From Pandoraea bronchicola (GTDB lineage Bacteria; Pseudomonadota; Gammaproteobacteria; Burkholderiales; Burkholderiaceae), in the NCBI RefSeq assembly GCF_902459805.1, contig NZ_CABPST010000003.1, positions 372,001-436,000 on the forward strand: 64,000 bases of DNA, written 5' to 3'. A program made the position numbers and the translations under genes. Positions 37,802 to 46,702 of the stretch are shown one piece after another. Position 1 is the stretch's first letter, and each line of letters begins with the position of its first letter. The notes beneath the pieces were generated by a model that was not told where the DNA came from, made no database searches, and worked only from the letters and a program-made list of their open reading frames with translations.

Positions 37802-37897
37802 GACGGGCCTCCTCGCATGGTGGCGCGGCCAATCTGGTCAGGTCGGGAACGAAGCAGCCACAGCCGTTTTCTACCAGTGCCGAGGGTCAGGCTCGTC
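37802..37897 (+). ncRNA. ffs: 4.5S RNA, small signal recognition particle RNA
   Basis: The highly conserved SRP core GGTCAGGTCGGGAACGAAGCAGCCACAG (37837-37864), with the Ffh-binding loop and GNAR tetraloop, is present. The 5' and 3' ends pair (GACGGGCC with GGCTCGTC), giving a single long hairpin of about 96 bases, the usual size. It works with Ffh to target membrane proteins. It lies upstream of dnaX, as in many proteobacteria. Confidence 0.93.
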
Positions 37898-38078
37898 ACC
37901 TATCTCCTTGTTTTATCGATGTTCTCAGCGCGTTCTGCGCACCATTTCCTCCCGCTTGAACTCGCCATAGGCCGCCGCCATTCTGAATGGACATGACGCC
38001 GCTGCCGTTGTCTGCGGACGATCATTGGCGCTCGATACGATCGCTGTTTCACCGCGTGTCGCGTGGGTCGGATGGGCT

Positions 38079-38087
38079 TGGTAGAAT
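38079..38087 (+). promoter_or_regulatory. Extended -10 promoter for dnaX
   Basis: TGGTAGAAT, the same element as for ffs, lies about 116 bases before dnaX. A second -10-like TACAAT (38192-38197) sits only 5 bases before the ATG. The rest of the 305-base gap after ffs has no gene and no clear ffs terminator. Confidence 0.45.
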
Positions 38088-38202
38088 CGCGCAACATTTT
38101 TTTCTATCGCGCCGATAGCCTGCCGGATCTGGCGGGCGGCAGACGCCTGATCGGGCGTTGACTTCGGTGCTGAAGCCCACCGCCGAACTGTTACAATTTG
38201 GC

Positions 38203-40107
38203 ATGACCTATCAAGTACTCGCGCGCAAATGGCGCCCCAAAGGCTTCTCGACCCTGGTGGGCCAGGAGCATGTCGTGCGTGCGTTGACGCACGCGCTCGA
38301 GCAACAGCGTCTGCATCACGCCTATCTGTTCACCGGCACGCGCGGCGTTGGCAAGACCACGCTCTCGCGCATTCTGGCCAAGGCGCTCAATTGCGAGACG
38401 GGGATTACGGCGCAGCCGTGCGGAGTCTGCAAGGCATGCCGTGCCATCGATGAAGGGCGCTTCGTCGACTACGTCGAAATGGACGCGGCATCGAACCGTG
38501 GCGTCGACGAAATGACGTCGCTGCTCGAAAAGGCCGTCTATGCACCGGCAGATGCGCGCTTCAAGGTCTACATGATCGACGAGGTGCACATGCTGACGGG
38601 CCACGCATTCAACGCGATGCTCAAGACGCTGGAAGAGCCTCCCGCGCACGTCAAATTCATTCTGGCGACGACCGATCCGCAGAAGATTCCGGTCACCGTG
38701 CTGTCGCGCTGCCTGCAATTCAATCTGAAGCAGATGCCGGCCGGGCACATCGTGTCGCACCTCACGAACATCCTCGGCGAAGAGGGCATTGAGAGCGAAC
38801 CGCAGGCGCTGCGTCTGCTCGCCAAGGCCGCGGGCGGCAGCATGCGCGACGCGTTGTCGCTCACCGACCAGGCCATCGCCTACGCGGCGGGGCCGTTGAG
38901 CGAGACGGCCGTGCGCGGCATGCTCGGCGCGATCGATCAGAGCGTATTGGTGCGTCTGCTCGATGCCCTTAAAGACGAGTCGCGCACGGATCTGCTGGCC
39001 GTTGCCGACGAAATGGCCGAGCGCAGCTTCTCGTTTGCCGCCGGATTGCAGGATCTCGGCAGCTTGCTGCACAAAATTGCACTGGCGCAATACGCTCCGC
39101 AGGCGGTCTCCGACGACTGGCCTGAAGCGGCCGATGTGCGGCGTCTGGCCGAGGCGTTGTCTCCCGAAGCCGTCCAGCTCTATTACCAGATCGCCACGCG
39201 AGCGCGCGGCGAACTCGGTCTTGCGCCTGACGAATACACCGGTTTTTCGATGGCGTTGCTGCGCATGGCGGCGTTCACACCGCTGCTCGCGGGCGGCACG
39301 CTCGCCGAGCCCCCCACGCCGCAGTCGGCCGGGGCCGCGCGCGCGGCCGCACCTGCCGCTGCGCCGTTGCGTGCACCGATGGCAGACCCGGCTCGCCCAT
39401 CCGCGTCATCCGCCTCTGTCGCGCCGGCGGCGCAGCCCGAAGCCCGTCGTGCCCCGGCGGCCCGCAGTAGTGCCCCGACCGATGGCGCACCGATGTCGCC
39501 CGCCCGCGCCGCTCTCGCCGCGCTCAACGCGGGACGCAAGGGCACAGCAGGGCGCACGGGGGGCGGTGCCGCCAATGGGAATCGCGGTGGTACATCGCGT
39601 GCGTCTGACGATGCACCGGCCGGTGCCGATCCGGAGCCTGAGCCTGCTGCATCGGCAGCGTCCGCACCTGCACCTGCACCTGCTGCTTCGCCGCGAGCCT
39701 GCGTTTATCGTGAGGCCGATGGTGTCGCGCCGGTCTTTACCGGCGAATGGCCGGTATTGGCGGCTGAACTTCCGGCACGGGGCCTCGCCCAGCAACTGGC
39801 TTTCCAGAGCGAACTGACGGAAGTGGCAGGTCGCGCGTTGCATCTGCGGGTGCCGCTGCGTCAATTGGCCGATGCGGCGACGACCGACAAGCTGCGTCAG
39901 GTACTCACGGAGCACTTCGGCACCGACGTGCAATTGCAGGTGGAGCTGGGCCAAGTGGGCACCACGGCCGCTTCGCTGGCGGCAGAAGCCGCGGCCGCGC
40001 GTCAGCGGGCGGCGGAACAGGCGATTGCCAACGATCCGCTCGTACGCGAATTGATCGACGAATTCGACGCGCAGATCCTGCCAGGCAGCATTCGCCCGGT
40101 ACAATAA
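38203..40107 (+). CDS. dnaX: DNA polymerase III subunit tau/gamma
   Basis: A clamp-loader ATPase and organiser of the replisome, 634 residues. The AAA+ domain has MTYQVLARKWRPKGF at the start, Walker A TGTRGVGKTT (near 45), four zinc cysteines in residues about 64-79 (CETGITAQPCGVCKAC), YMIDEVHMLTGHAFNAMLKTLEEPP and the SRC motif. Residues about 370-530 form an Ala/Pro-rich linker and a C-terminal tau domain follows. I see no A6G-type slippery site, so a gamma form by frameshifting is not supported. It heads the dnaX-ybaB-recR operon. Confidence 0.96.
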   Translation: MTYQVLARKWRPKGFSTLVGQEHVVRALTHALEQQRLHHAYLFTGTRGVGKTTLSRILAKALNCETGITAQPCGVCKACRAIDEGRFVDYVEMDAASNRGVDEMTSLLEKAVYAPADARFKVYMIDEVHMLTGHAFNAMLKTLEEPPAHVKFILATTDPQKIPVTVLSRCLQFNLKQMPAGHIVSHLTNILGEEGIESEPQALRLLAKAAGGSMRDALSLTDQAIAYAAGPLSETAVRGMLGAIDQSVLVRLLDALKDESRTDLLAVADEMAERSFSFAAGLQDLGSLLHKIALAQYAPQAVSDDWPEAADVRRLAEALSPEAVQLYYQIATRARGELGLAPDEYTGFSMALLRMAAFTPLLAGGTLAEPPTPQSAGAARAAAPAAAPLRAPMADPARPSASSASVAPAAQPEARRAPAARSSAPTDGAPMSPARAALAALNAGRKGTAGRTGGGAANGNRGGTSRASDDAPAGADPEPEPAASAASAPAPAPAASPRACVYREADGVAPVFTGEWPVLAAELPARGLAQQLAFQSELTEVAGRALHLRVPLRQLADAATTDKLRQVLTEHFGTDVQLQVELGQVGTTAASLAAEAAAARQRAAEQAIANDPLVRELIDEFDAQILPGSIRPVQ

Positions 40108-40209
40108 CCAAATTCGCTGTCGCGAAACGGCGCCGGGCTTTCGAATTTTTCCCCCAAACGCGCGTTACATACGCTGCATGCCCCTCATACGATTTACTCA
40201 GGAGTCAAG

Positions 40210-40536
40210 ATGCTGAAAGGAAACATCGCGGGTCTGATGAAACAGGCTCAGCAAATGCAGGAAAACATGAAGAAGGCGCAGGAACAGCTGGCCCAGATCG
40301 AAGTCGAGGGTCAGTCGGGCGCCGGTCTGGTCAAGGTGGTGATGACGTGCAAGAACGACGTGCGTCGCGTGACCATCGATCCGAGCCTGCTGGCAGACGA
40401 CAAGGATATGCTCGAAGACCTGGTGGCGGCTGCGTTCAACGACGCCGTGCGCAAGGCTGAAGCGACCGCGCAGGAGAAGATGGGTGGCCTGACCGCCGGT
40501 CTGCCGCTGCCGCCGGGCTTCAAGATGCCGTTCTGA
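40210..40536 (+). CDS. ybaB: YbaB/EbfC family nucleoid-associated protein
   Basis: A small DNA-binding protein of 108 residues, helical at the N-terminus ([27 protein letters not shown]) with the family region [27 protein letters not shown] stands 6 bases before the ATG. It lies between dnaX and recR as in most proteobacteria, so a role near replication or repair is likely. Confidence 0.94.
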   Translation: MLKGNIAGLMKQAQQMQENMKKAQEQLAQIEVEGQSGAGLVKVVMTCKNDVRRVTIDPSLLADDKDMLEDLVAAAFNDAVRKAEATAQEKMGGLTAGLPLPPGFKMPF

Positions 40537-40570
40537 GCATCGTTCGCCAGTATCGATAGAAAGACGACGC

Positions 40571-41167
40571 ATGCCCCAGCTCTCGAGCCTGCAGGAACTC
40601 GTCGATGCCTTGCGCGCGTTGCCGGGCGTCGGGCCGAAGTCCGCACAACGCATCGCTTACCACCTGCTGCAACGCGACCGCAAAGGCGCGGTGCGGCTGG
40701 GAGAGGCGCTGGTGCATGCCTCCGAGCAGATTCGCCACTGCGCGCGCTGCAACACGTTTTCCGAAGTCGAGATCTGCGAGACGTGCCTGGATCCCGAGCG
40801 CGATACGAGCCTGTTATGCGTGGTGGAAACGCCTGCCGACCAGAACATGCTCGAGCAGACGATGACCTTCAAGGGACTGTATTTCGTGCTCATGGGCCAT
40901 CTTTCGCCGCTCGACGGCGTGGGGCCGGGCGAGATACATTTCGAGCAGTTGATTCGCCGCGCCACTGACGGCGTGGTCAAGGAAGTGGTGCTGGCCACCA
41001 ATTTCACCAACGAAGGCGAAGCCACCGCCCACTACCTCGGACAGATGCTCAAGGCTCGCGGTTTGCGCGTGAGCCGACTGGCGCGAGGCGTGCCGGTCGG
41101 TGGCGAACTGGAGTACGTGGACGCCGGCACCATCGCCCGTGCAGTCCTCGACAGACATACGCTCTGA
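40571..41167 (+). CDS. recR: Recombination mediator RecR
   Basis: With RecO it loads RecA at gapped DNA. The 198-residue protein has the N-terminal helix-hairpin-helix ([20 protein letters not shown]), a four-cysteine zinc motif [16 protein letters not shown] (residues about 58-73), a Toprim domain ([16 protein letters not shown]) and the C-terminal Walker B-like motif. Length and ends are standard. It is the last gene of the dnaX operon; 251 bases follow before the sigma-54 activator. Confidence 0.96.
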   Translation: MPQLSSLQELVDALRALPGVGPKSAQRIAYHLLQRDRKGAVRLGEALVHASEQIRHCARCNTFSEVEICETCLDPERDTSLLCVVETPADQNMLEQTMTFKGLYFVLMGHLSPLDGVGPGEIHFEQLIRRATDGVVKEVVLATNFTNEGEATAHYLGQMLKARGLRVSRLARGVPVGGELEYVDAGTIARAVLDRHTL

Positions 41168-41281
41168 GCATGACGCGGACGTGACGCCGTCCGTACTTGC
41201 GCGTAGGTACTGCTACCACTCATCCAATCGGATTAGCTGTTTTTCGCTATTTCTGGGCATATTCCTGTCTTCTAGACTAAA

Positions 41282-41388
41282 CCTGCCGACTTGAGGACCC
41301 AACAGCAGGGGAACCACCATAACTCTCGAGCGGCGTGGGGCCGTTTAACCTGTTGTGCAGATCCGGTCAATGACCAAAATAACTGCAC
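41282..41388 (+). promoter_or_regulatory. Hairpin-rich leader of the sigma-54 activator gene
   Basis: Stems CCTGC/GCAGG (41282-41309), CGGC/GCCG (41331-41343) and GTGCAG/CTGCAC (41355-41388, enclosing GGTC/GACC) lie in a row, ending about 30 bases before the start of the activator gene. AACAG near 41300 could also pair with CTGTT near 41350, giving alternative folds. I do not recognise a known riboswitch. Confidence 0.35.
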
Positions 41389-41418
41389 GCGGGCACTGCT
41401 TAGGCAGGGAGTTAAGGT

Positions 41419-42777
41419 ATGGCTAACGATACCGGGCGCACCCTGATTTACGCCTCCCGAAAGCATAACGATGGTTTGCTTTCGTATCTGGGAGAGCAAG
41501 GCTGGCAAGTCGTGCCGGCCAAGAGCGCCAGCGACGTCGGTCGCATTCTGAATCCGGGGGTCACCAGCGCAGCACTCATCGATCTGGCGAGCGGTTATAG
41601 CGACCGCGAGATGGGCGCGTTCGAGTCCTGCATGCAACCGGCCACCGTCGGCTGGGTCGCAGCCACGAATCCCGAGCAACTCACGACAACCGCGATTCGT
41701 CGTCTGATTCGCGATTACTGCTTCGATTACGTCAACGTTCCGTGCACGAACGATCAGCTTGCGCATTCGATCGGTCACGCGTGGGGCATGGCGTCGCTCT
41801 CGGAGATACCGACCTTCACGCCGCAAGTTGGCGGCGATCAGGAGATGGTCGGGACGTGCGAGGCGATGCAGCAACTCTTCCGCACGATCCGCAAGGTCGC
41901 CAATACCGACGCTCCCGTGTTCATCTCGGGCGAGTCGGGCACGGGCAAGGAACTGACTGCGGTGGCAATCCACGAGCGCTCGTTGCGCGCGAAGGGGCCA
42001 TTCGTGGCGATCAATTGCGGGGCGATTCCGCCGCACCTGATGCAGTCCGAACTATTCGGCTACGAGCGCGGCGCGTTCACCGGCGCGAATGCACGCAAGA
42101 TCGGCCGGGTCGAGGCGGCTAACGGCGGCACGCTGTTGCTCGACGAAATCGGCGATCTGCCGTTCGAGAGCCAGGCGAGTCTGTTGCGTTTTCTGCAGCA
42201 GGGCGCTATCGAGCGTCTCGGCGGTCACGAGGTCATCCCGGTCAACGTGCGGATCATTTCTGCCACGCACGTCGATCTGGAAGCCGCCGTCAAGGAAGGC
42301 CGCTTCCGCATGGATCTCTACCACCGTCTGTGCGTGCTGCGCGTGGAAGAGCCGCCGCTTCGCGCGCGGGGGCAGGACATTGAGATTCTGGCGCACCATG
42401 TGCTGCAACGCTTCAAAGGCGACAACCATCGCAAGATTCGCGGCTTCACGCAGTGCGCTGTACAGGCGATGTACGAATATCACTGGCCGGGCAATGTGCG
42501 GGAACTGATCAACCGCGTGCGCCGTGCCATCGTCATGGCCGACAGCCGCACCATCTCGGCCAAGGATCTCGACTTGCTGCCGTGGGTACCCACGTTGGTA
42601 CGCACGCTGGAGGAAATTCGCGCGGAGGCTGAACGAACGGCCATCGAGCAGGCATTGCTGCGCCACTGTCACCGGCTCACGGACGTGGCAGCAGAGTTGG
42701 GTATTTCACGCATTACCCTCTATCGGCTTATGTGCCGGTACGGGCTGCGTGGTGACGAATCGGGCGTGCCGGCCTGA
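41419..42777 (+). CDS. Sigma-54-dependent transcriptional activator (enhancer-binding protein)
   Basis: A 452-residue activator, the likely master switch of the amyloid-type operon downstream. Residues 1-135 form a receiver-like domain of the VpsR/BerB kind that keeps little of a phosphorylation site beyond AALIDLAS. The AAA+ domain follows: Walker A GESGTGKE (171-178), the sigma-54 contact loop GAFTGA (208-213), and Walker [13 protein letters not shown] (226-237). The Fis-type helix-turn-helix (about 423-445) contains [18 protein letters not shown]. VpsR and BerB bind cyclic di-GMP; whether this one does is inference. It ends at a strong terminator. Confidence 0.9.
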   Translation: MANDTGRTLIYASRKHNDGLLSYLGEQGWQVVPAKSASDVGRILNPGVTSAALIDLASGYSDREMGAFESCMQPATVGWVAATNPEQLTTTAIRRLIRDYCFDYVNVPCTNDQLAHSIGHAWGMASLSEIPTFTPQVGGDQEMVGTCEAMQQLFRTIRKVANTDAPVFISGESGTGKELTAVAIHERSLRAKGPFVAINCGAIPPHLMQSELFGYERGAFTGANARKIGRVEAANGGTLLLDEIGDLPFESQASLLRFLQQGAIERLGGHEVIPVNVRIISATHVDLEAAVKEGRFRMDLYHRLCVLRVEEPPLRARGQDIEILAHHVLQRFKGDNHRKIRGFTQCAVQAMYEYHWPGNVRELINRVRRAIVMADSRTISAKDLDLLPWVPTLVRTLEEIRAEAERTAIEQALLRHCHRLTDVAAELGISRITLYRLMCRYGLRGDESGVPA

Positions 42778-42796
42778 TATCTTCTGGCGAAGAGAG

Positions 42797-42836
42797 GGCG
42801 GCCGTCCTGTGAATAGCAGGGCGGTCGTTTCTTTTT
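42797..42836 (+). terminator. Intrinsic terminator after the sigma-54 activator gene
   Basis: The stem GCGGCCGTCCTG/CAGGGCGGTCGT (with G-T pairs) is followed by TTCTTTTT. It separates the activator from the exported-protein operon. Confidence 0.8.
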
Positions 42837-43472
42837 GGGCTACTGAGCATCGCCATGTCGATGTGCCCGAAAATGCCTCGAATCGTCGACATTTTCCGCC
42901 TGTCCTCGTATTCCACGAATTCTGCCATCGCCAATAACGACGCGCGATTCGGCCGATTTCCGCCGCTTCTCAAGCGATCCCTTCCCATACGCATTGCGTT
43001 GTCTTGCACTCGAGAAAACGCGTTCCGAGACGTCACGCGTACCTGATCGCGATGAATCACCGGGGCGTCTTTCACAACGCCGTCACGAGGTGATGTTGGT
43101 GCCCTCGCCGTGCAGTGAAATCAGTACCAAGGGTTGTCCCGCGAACACATCAAAGATGAAACATCCCGGGTGCCGCACGCTGCCCGGTCGCGCACGATCC
43201 CATGTGACGACGCCGTGTCGCTTTACCGTAACCCCGCAATTTCGCCGCAAATCTGTCACGCGAAACCCTTGCCAACAGGGCCTCTTCGGCACGCGTCGCT
43301 GGTCACGCCGATATCGTTCGCAGTTCGGAATGTTTGCCGATCGCGCGAATTGGCCGACATCGGTGGGCTGACGCAGCCTACGTATCAATGCTGAAACGTT
43401 TTCGCACACATACCCACGGGGGCTGCCGGGTCGAGAAAATTATCGTCAATGTTTTCAATCACTTAAAGAAGG
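42837..43472. other. Long non-coding control region ahead of the amyloid-type operon
   Basis: About 640 bases with no convincing gene on either strand; base composition is less GC-rich than the flanks. It is the right place for enhancer sites of the activator and for a DNA-bending site. Candidates are small palindromes AACGCGTT (43017-43024) and AAACGTTT (43394-43401) and an IHF half-site TATCAA (43383-43388). None is decisive. Confidence 0.4.
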
Positions 43473-43487
43473 TGGCACGGAAGTCGC
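43473..43487 (+). promoter_or_regulatory. Sigma-54 promoter (-24/-12) of the amyloid-type operon
   Basis: TGGCAC (43473-43478), five bases, then TCGC (43484-43487): one mismatch to TGGCAC-N5-TTGC, with GG and GC the required 10 bases apart. The predicted start is near 43499, giving a leader of about 20 bases with AAGGAGG (43503-43509) before the ATG at 43518. Confidence 0.8.
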
Positions 43488-43517
43488 TTTATTGAGCCGG
43501 GCAAGGAGGGCTTAGCG

Positions 43518-44075
43518 ATGCGAATTCTCACCACCGAAATGCAGTACCGGGTACGACAAAGCGCCAGCGCACTGAGCGCTGCCATCGTCGTGACGCTTGG
43601 GCTGTGTGCTGCTCCGGCGCAAGCACAGGATGTCTCGCGTTCGCCGCTCATGCACTTGGCGATGCTCACTGGCTCGATGGTGCCGACATCGTTTGGTGCG
43701 ACGGCGCTGCCGGCCATGCCGATCTCCGACGCCGATGCTGTCATCGTGACGCCGGTCGCAGCACAGACGCCGGCGGACGAAGCACCGGCCGTTGCCAGCA
43801 GCGACGACTCGGGCAATGCCGCCGACAGCAAGCGCCTTGGCGATTCCGGCATGCCGCTCGCTGCAGCCCGTATCGATGATGAACAACTTGGGAGCCAACG
43901 CGGCCGCAATCTGCAAGGCGGCGCGATGGTCAAGTCACCCGGAATGGCACTCGCCAACGGCGTTACGTTGTGGGACGAACTGCCCGGCGCCGTGACGCCG
44001 ACGCCGCGCCCGCAACAACTGTCGAATGGCGTGAACAACCTTCAGGTGACGCGTGTGACCTACACGACGCGGTGA
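43518..44075 (+). CDS. Small exported protein, first gene of the amyloid-type operon
   Basis: No family recognised with certainty. The 185-residue protein has a signal peptide (cleavage after AQAQ near residue 37) and an acidic, Ala-rich middle. Its C-terminal third carries IDDEQLGSQRGRNLQ (119-133), LWDELPGAVTPTPRPQ (151-166) and a polar end. The last third resembles the protein encoded at 49999-50445 on the other strand. Its position first after the sigma-54 promoter recalls fapA in Pseudomonas, but similarity to FapA is not established. A perfect ribosome site precedes it. Confidence 0.7.
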   Translation: MRILTTEMQYRVRQSASALSAAIVVTLGLCAAPAQAQDVSRSPLMHLAMLTGSMVPTSFGATALPAMPISDADAVIVTPVAAQTPADEAPAVASSDDSGNAADSKRLGDSGMPLAAARIDDEQLGSQRGRNLQGGAMVKSPGMALANGVTLWDELPGAVTPTPRPQQLSNGVNNLQVTRVTYTTR

Positions 44076-44080
44076 ACAAG

Positions 44081-44593
44081 ATGACTCAATTCCCCATGAC
44101 GCATGCCAGTAGTCTGCTCGCCACGATGATCGTGGCGCTGACTCCGGCGATGCTGCCCGGCCGCGCACATGCCGAACCGGCCACGCCGGGCGACATCGTG
44201 GTCGAGCGCAACATCGGCCCCGAGATCGCGTACCGCGGTCTGCCGCGCGTCGAAAACCCTATCGGTGTCTCGGTGCCTGCCTTCCCGACGGGGCCGTTCA
44301 ATGCCGCCATGGGGGCTGTCAATCAGGTCACCGATGGTGAGCTGACGGGCCGCGGCAACGCCGGTCTCGTGACAGGAGCTGTGCAATCGGGCATCAACCC
44401 GGTGATGGGCGTGCTCGTGGGCAATGCCCGTGGCGGAAACGCGCTCAACACCTCCAATGGCGTCGGCGGCGGGTTCGGCGCCGGGGCGGGGGGCGGCGGT
44501 GGCATCGGCAGCATCGGCACGCTCGTGCCGTCGGTGATCAACTCGGCACTGGCGCCGCTCACCAGCATCGGTGCGGCAGGAGCAGCGAAATGA
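44081..44593 (+). CDS. Exported Gly-rich protein of the amyloid-type operon
   Basis: No recognised family. The 170-residue protein has a signal peptide (cleavage after GRAHA near residue 31), a central part with GDIVVERNIGPEIAYRGLPRVENPIG, a short VTDGELTGRGN motif (83-93) like that in neighbouring proteins, and a Gly/Asn-rich C-terminal half (about 110-170). It starts 5 bases after the previous stop; an overlapping GTG at 44072 is an alternative. Its stop overlaps the next gene (ATGA), so they are coupled. A minor fibre or accessory component is a reasonable guess. Confidence 0.65.
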   Translation: MTQFPMTHASSLLATMIVALTPAMLPGRAHAEPATPGDIVVERNIGPEIAYRGLPRVENPIGVSVPAFPTGPFNAAMGAVNQVTDGELTGRGNAGLVTGAVQSGINPVMGVLVGNARGGNALNTSNGVGGGFGAGAGGGGGIGSIGTLVPSVINSALAPLTSIGAAGAAK

Positions 44594-45240
44594 GCGCACA
44601 TCGCGGGTTGCGTGGCGCACAGCGCACCCTTCCCCTGACGGTAGCGGCTCTGCTGGCGACGTTCGCCGGCGCGTCGGCAGCACAGGACATATGGATTGTG
44701 AACGGCGAACTGGCCGGCACGCACGCCACCATCGAGAACGGTGTGGCCGTGGGCGTAACCGGGGCGCTGGGTGTGAATCAGGCGGCGGGCGTGAACAACG
44801 CTCAGGCCAACAGCGCGGTGATTGCGAACGGCGGCGGGCTGACGGCCGGCGCGTCGAGCACCAATCAGCAAGCACTCGTGACGTCGACGACCGGCGCCGC
44901 CAGCGCCGCGATTCAAGGCAACGCATTTTCAGGCACCTCGGGGTTGACGCAAGTCAACCAGGCGAGCGGTGCCGGCAATCTTCAACGCAACGCGACCGTC
45001 ATTGTGACTGGCGATGCGTCTGGAGTGGCGAGCGTATCGGATACGGCACTATCCGCTGCGATCTCCAAGGGTGGCCCGGCTGGGCGCAACAACCTCAACG
45101 ATCAGTACCGCACGGCGTCGATTTCCGGTGACGCCTTCCGCGGTGCAAGCGGTGTGGTGCAAGTCAACCAGTCGGCTGGGATAGGCAATGTAACCGCAAA
45201 TGTTTTTGTGCTCCGTCCCCCGGCGGGCACATCTTTTTAA
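44590..45240 (+). CDS. Exported amyloid-type repeat protein (three repeats), minor subunit candidate
   Basis: A 216-residue protein with a signal peptide (cleavage after ASA near residue 30). Three copies of a repeat follow, roughly G-x-x-G-x-x-x-V-N-Q-[AS]-[AS]-G-x-x-N-x-x-x-N: GALGVNQAAGVNNAQANSAV (58-77), SGLTQVNQASGAGNLQRNAT (117-136) and SGVVQVNQSAGIGNVTANV (187-205). Regularly spaced Gln/Asn and Gly are typical of functional amyloids such as curli and FapB/FapC. It has no other domain. It is translationally coupled to the gene before it and probably nucleates or co-polymerises with the larger subunit. Confidence 0.72.
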   Translation: MSAHRGLRGAQRTLPLTVAALLATFAGASAAQDIWIVNGELAGTHATIENGVAVGVTGALGVNQAAGVNNAQANSAVIANGGGLTAGASSTNQQALVTSTTGAASAAIQGNAFSGTSGLTQVNQASGAGNLQRNATVIVTGDASGVASVSDTALSAAISKGGPAGRNNLNDQYRTASISGDAFRGASGVVQVNQSAGIGNVTANVFVLRPPAGTSF

Positions 45241-45270
45241 CTGGGTAACTCTCTCGTCAAGGAGATGGTC

Positions 45271-46650
45271 ATGAAAACGAAAGCAATTGCAGCGGCTGCA
45301 CTGCTGGTAGCAACGGGTAGCGCCATGGCGTCGCCCAATCACCAGCAATACAGCTTCTCGTTCATCGGCAACGAGACCAACGTTCTGAACCTGGTCGGTA
45401 TTTTCGGTCTGGTCGGCATTCGCGGTTGCGTCACGGTGGATAACACCGGCAACGCTGTCGTGCAAAGCAATCAGAGCGTCGATGTACACGGCGTGAATCT
45501 GAAGGGCCCGCTGCTCGGTTCCTACACCACTGGCAAGGTGACGTACGGCGTTGATTCGAAGACCACCACGGTGTCGAACCAAGGCAGTGCTTACCTGATC
45601 GGCGGCTCGACGACCACGCACTTCGACAATTCCACGTCGTGGGTGAACGCCAGCGCGAATGGCCACCTGAACACGAGCCAATCGTTCCAGGCGGGTGCCG
45701 GTTATGTGGCAGGGCAGTCCAGCTCGGGTTCGGGCGGCTTCATCGCAGGCGGCGGGTATCAATACTCGAACATCGCCGGCGGTGGAGGCATCATCGGTGG
45801 CGGCTTTCTTCCGCTGCCGGGCGGCTTTGCACTGTATGGTGGTTACCTCGCAGGCAACTTCGGCGCGGGTCAGGGCTCAGCCTGGGGCGGTTATGCCTAT
45901 GGGCAGCAATCGCAGCAGGCCGCTGGCTTCCTCGCAGGCGGCTTCCTGAACACGCAGAAGAGCTTCGATGCAGCGTTCCATGCCGTCCTGAACCACGGCA
46001 ATGCATCGATCGAGAGCGATTCGATTGCTGCGGGCGCACTGTGGGGCTTCCAAGATACGTACATGAAGTCCACCACGTGGGAAAAGGGCGCGCTCACGCT
46101 TCACGTCAACACCTCGACGTTGCAGACGATGGGCGCAACGCTGGGCACCGGTGCGCTGGCTAACGCCAACGGCAACATCGGTGTGAACGTGGCAGCAGGT
46201 GCCGACAACGCGCAGGCCAACAACGTCGCGATCGCTTCGCTCAACGCTCAGCCGGTGTATGCCTCGGCTCAGGTGTTCGCGAATCAGTCGTCGAAGGGCT
46301 CGGCCAGCATCTCGCAGTTCTATGTCAACGCCAGCGTGGGTGATAACGCGCTCGCCGGTGCGACCGGGAACGTGGGTGTGAACGTGGCGTCGGGTGTCGG
46401 CAACGTGCAGCAAAACGGTCTGGCCGCCGCAGTCTCGCAAGGCGGAAGTGGCTGGTTCAAGGGCGGTGCAGCCAACTCGACGGCTCAAACCGACCAAACG
46501 GCAAGCATGAAGGCCTCGGGTGACTTCATCGCCAACGCTTCGCTGGGCAACGGCGCACTCGCCTGGGCTAGCGGCAACGTGGGTGTGAACGTGGCTTCGG
46601 GTATCGGCAACGTGCAGGCCAACAGCCTCGCCATCTCGGCAATCAAGTGA
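45271..46650 (+). CDS. Main amyloid-type fibre subunit candidate (FapC-like repeats)
   Basis: A 459-residue exported protein with a clean signal peptide (cleavage after SAMA at residue 20). Three Fap-type repeats lie in the second half: GNIGVNVAAGADNAQANNVA (291-310), GNVGVNVASGVGNVQQNGLA (357-376) and GNVGVNVASGIGNVQANSLA (436-455), joined by linkers of 46 and 59 residues. The region 130-210 is Gly/Ser/Gln-rich (many GGG, QQ, YGG). ATG 45271 is chosen over 45265 because AAGGAG is then correctly placed. A perfect terminator follows the stop directly, as expected for an abundant subunit. Confidence 0.78.
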   Translation: MKTKAIAAAALLVATGSAMASPNHQQYSFSFIGNETNVLNLVGIFGLVGIRGCVTVDNTGNAVVQSNQSVDVHGVNLKGPLLGSYTTGKVTYGVDSKTTTVSNQGSAYLIGGSTTTHFDNSTSWVNASANGHLNTSQSFQAGAGYVAGQSSSGSGGFIAGGGYQYSNIAGGGGIIGGGFLPLPGGFALYGGYLAGNFGAGQGSAWGGYAYGQQSQQAAGFLAGGFLNTQKSFDAAFHAVLNHGNASIESDSIAAGALWGFQDTYMKSTTWEKGALTLHVNTSTLQTMGATLGTGALANANGNIGVNVAAGADNAQANNVAIASLNAQPVYASAQVFANQSSKGSASISQFYVNASVGDNALAGATGNVGVNVASGVGNVQQNGLAAAVSQGGSGWFKGGAANSTAQTDQTASMKASGDFIANASLGNGALAWASGNVGVNVASGIGNVQANSLAISAIK

Positions 46651-46657
46651 TGTCGCT

Positions 46658-46689
46658 AACCGGTCCGGGAATTCCCGGACCGGTTTTTT
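46658..46689 (+). terminator. Strong terminator inside the amyloid-type operon
   Basis: The perfect inverted repeat AACCGGTCCGGG/CCCGGACCGGTT is followed at once by six Ts. It lies between the main subunit stop (46650) and the peptidase start (46703). It should stop most transcripts after the subunit genes, with read-through supplying the secretion genes. Confidence 0.9.
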
Positions 46690-46702
46690 CATGAGGTGTG
46701 TC

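Noticed and set aside
39300-39680. A programmed frameshift in dnaX giving the gamma form
   Set aside because: No run of six As followed by G, or comparable slippery heptamer, is visible in the linker region.
46368-46620. Two near-identical DNA repeats as part of a CRISPR array or mobile element
   Set aside because: They are in-frame coding repeats of the amyloid-type subunit, only two close copies, with no spacers or terminal inverted repeats.
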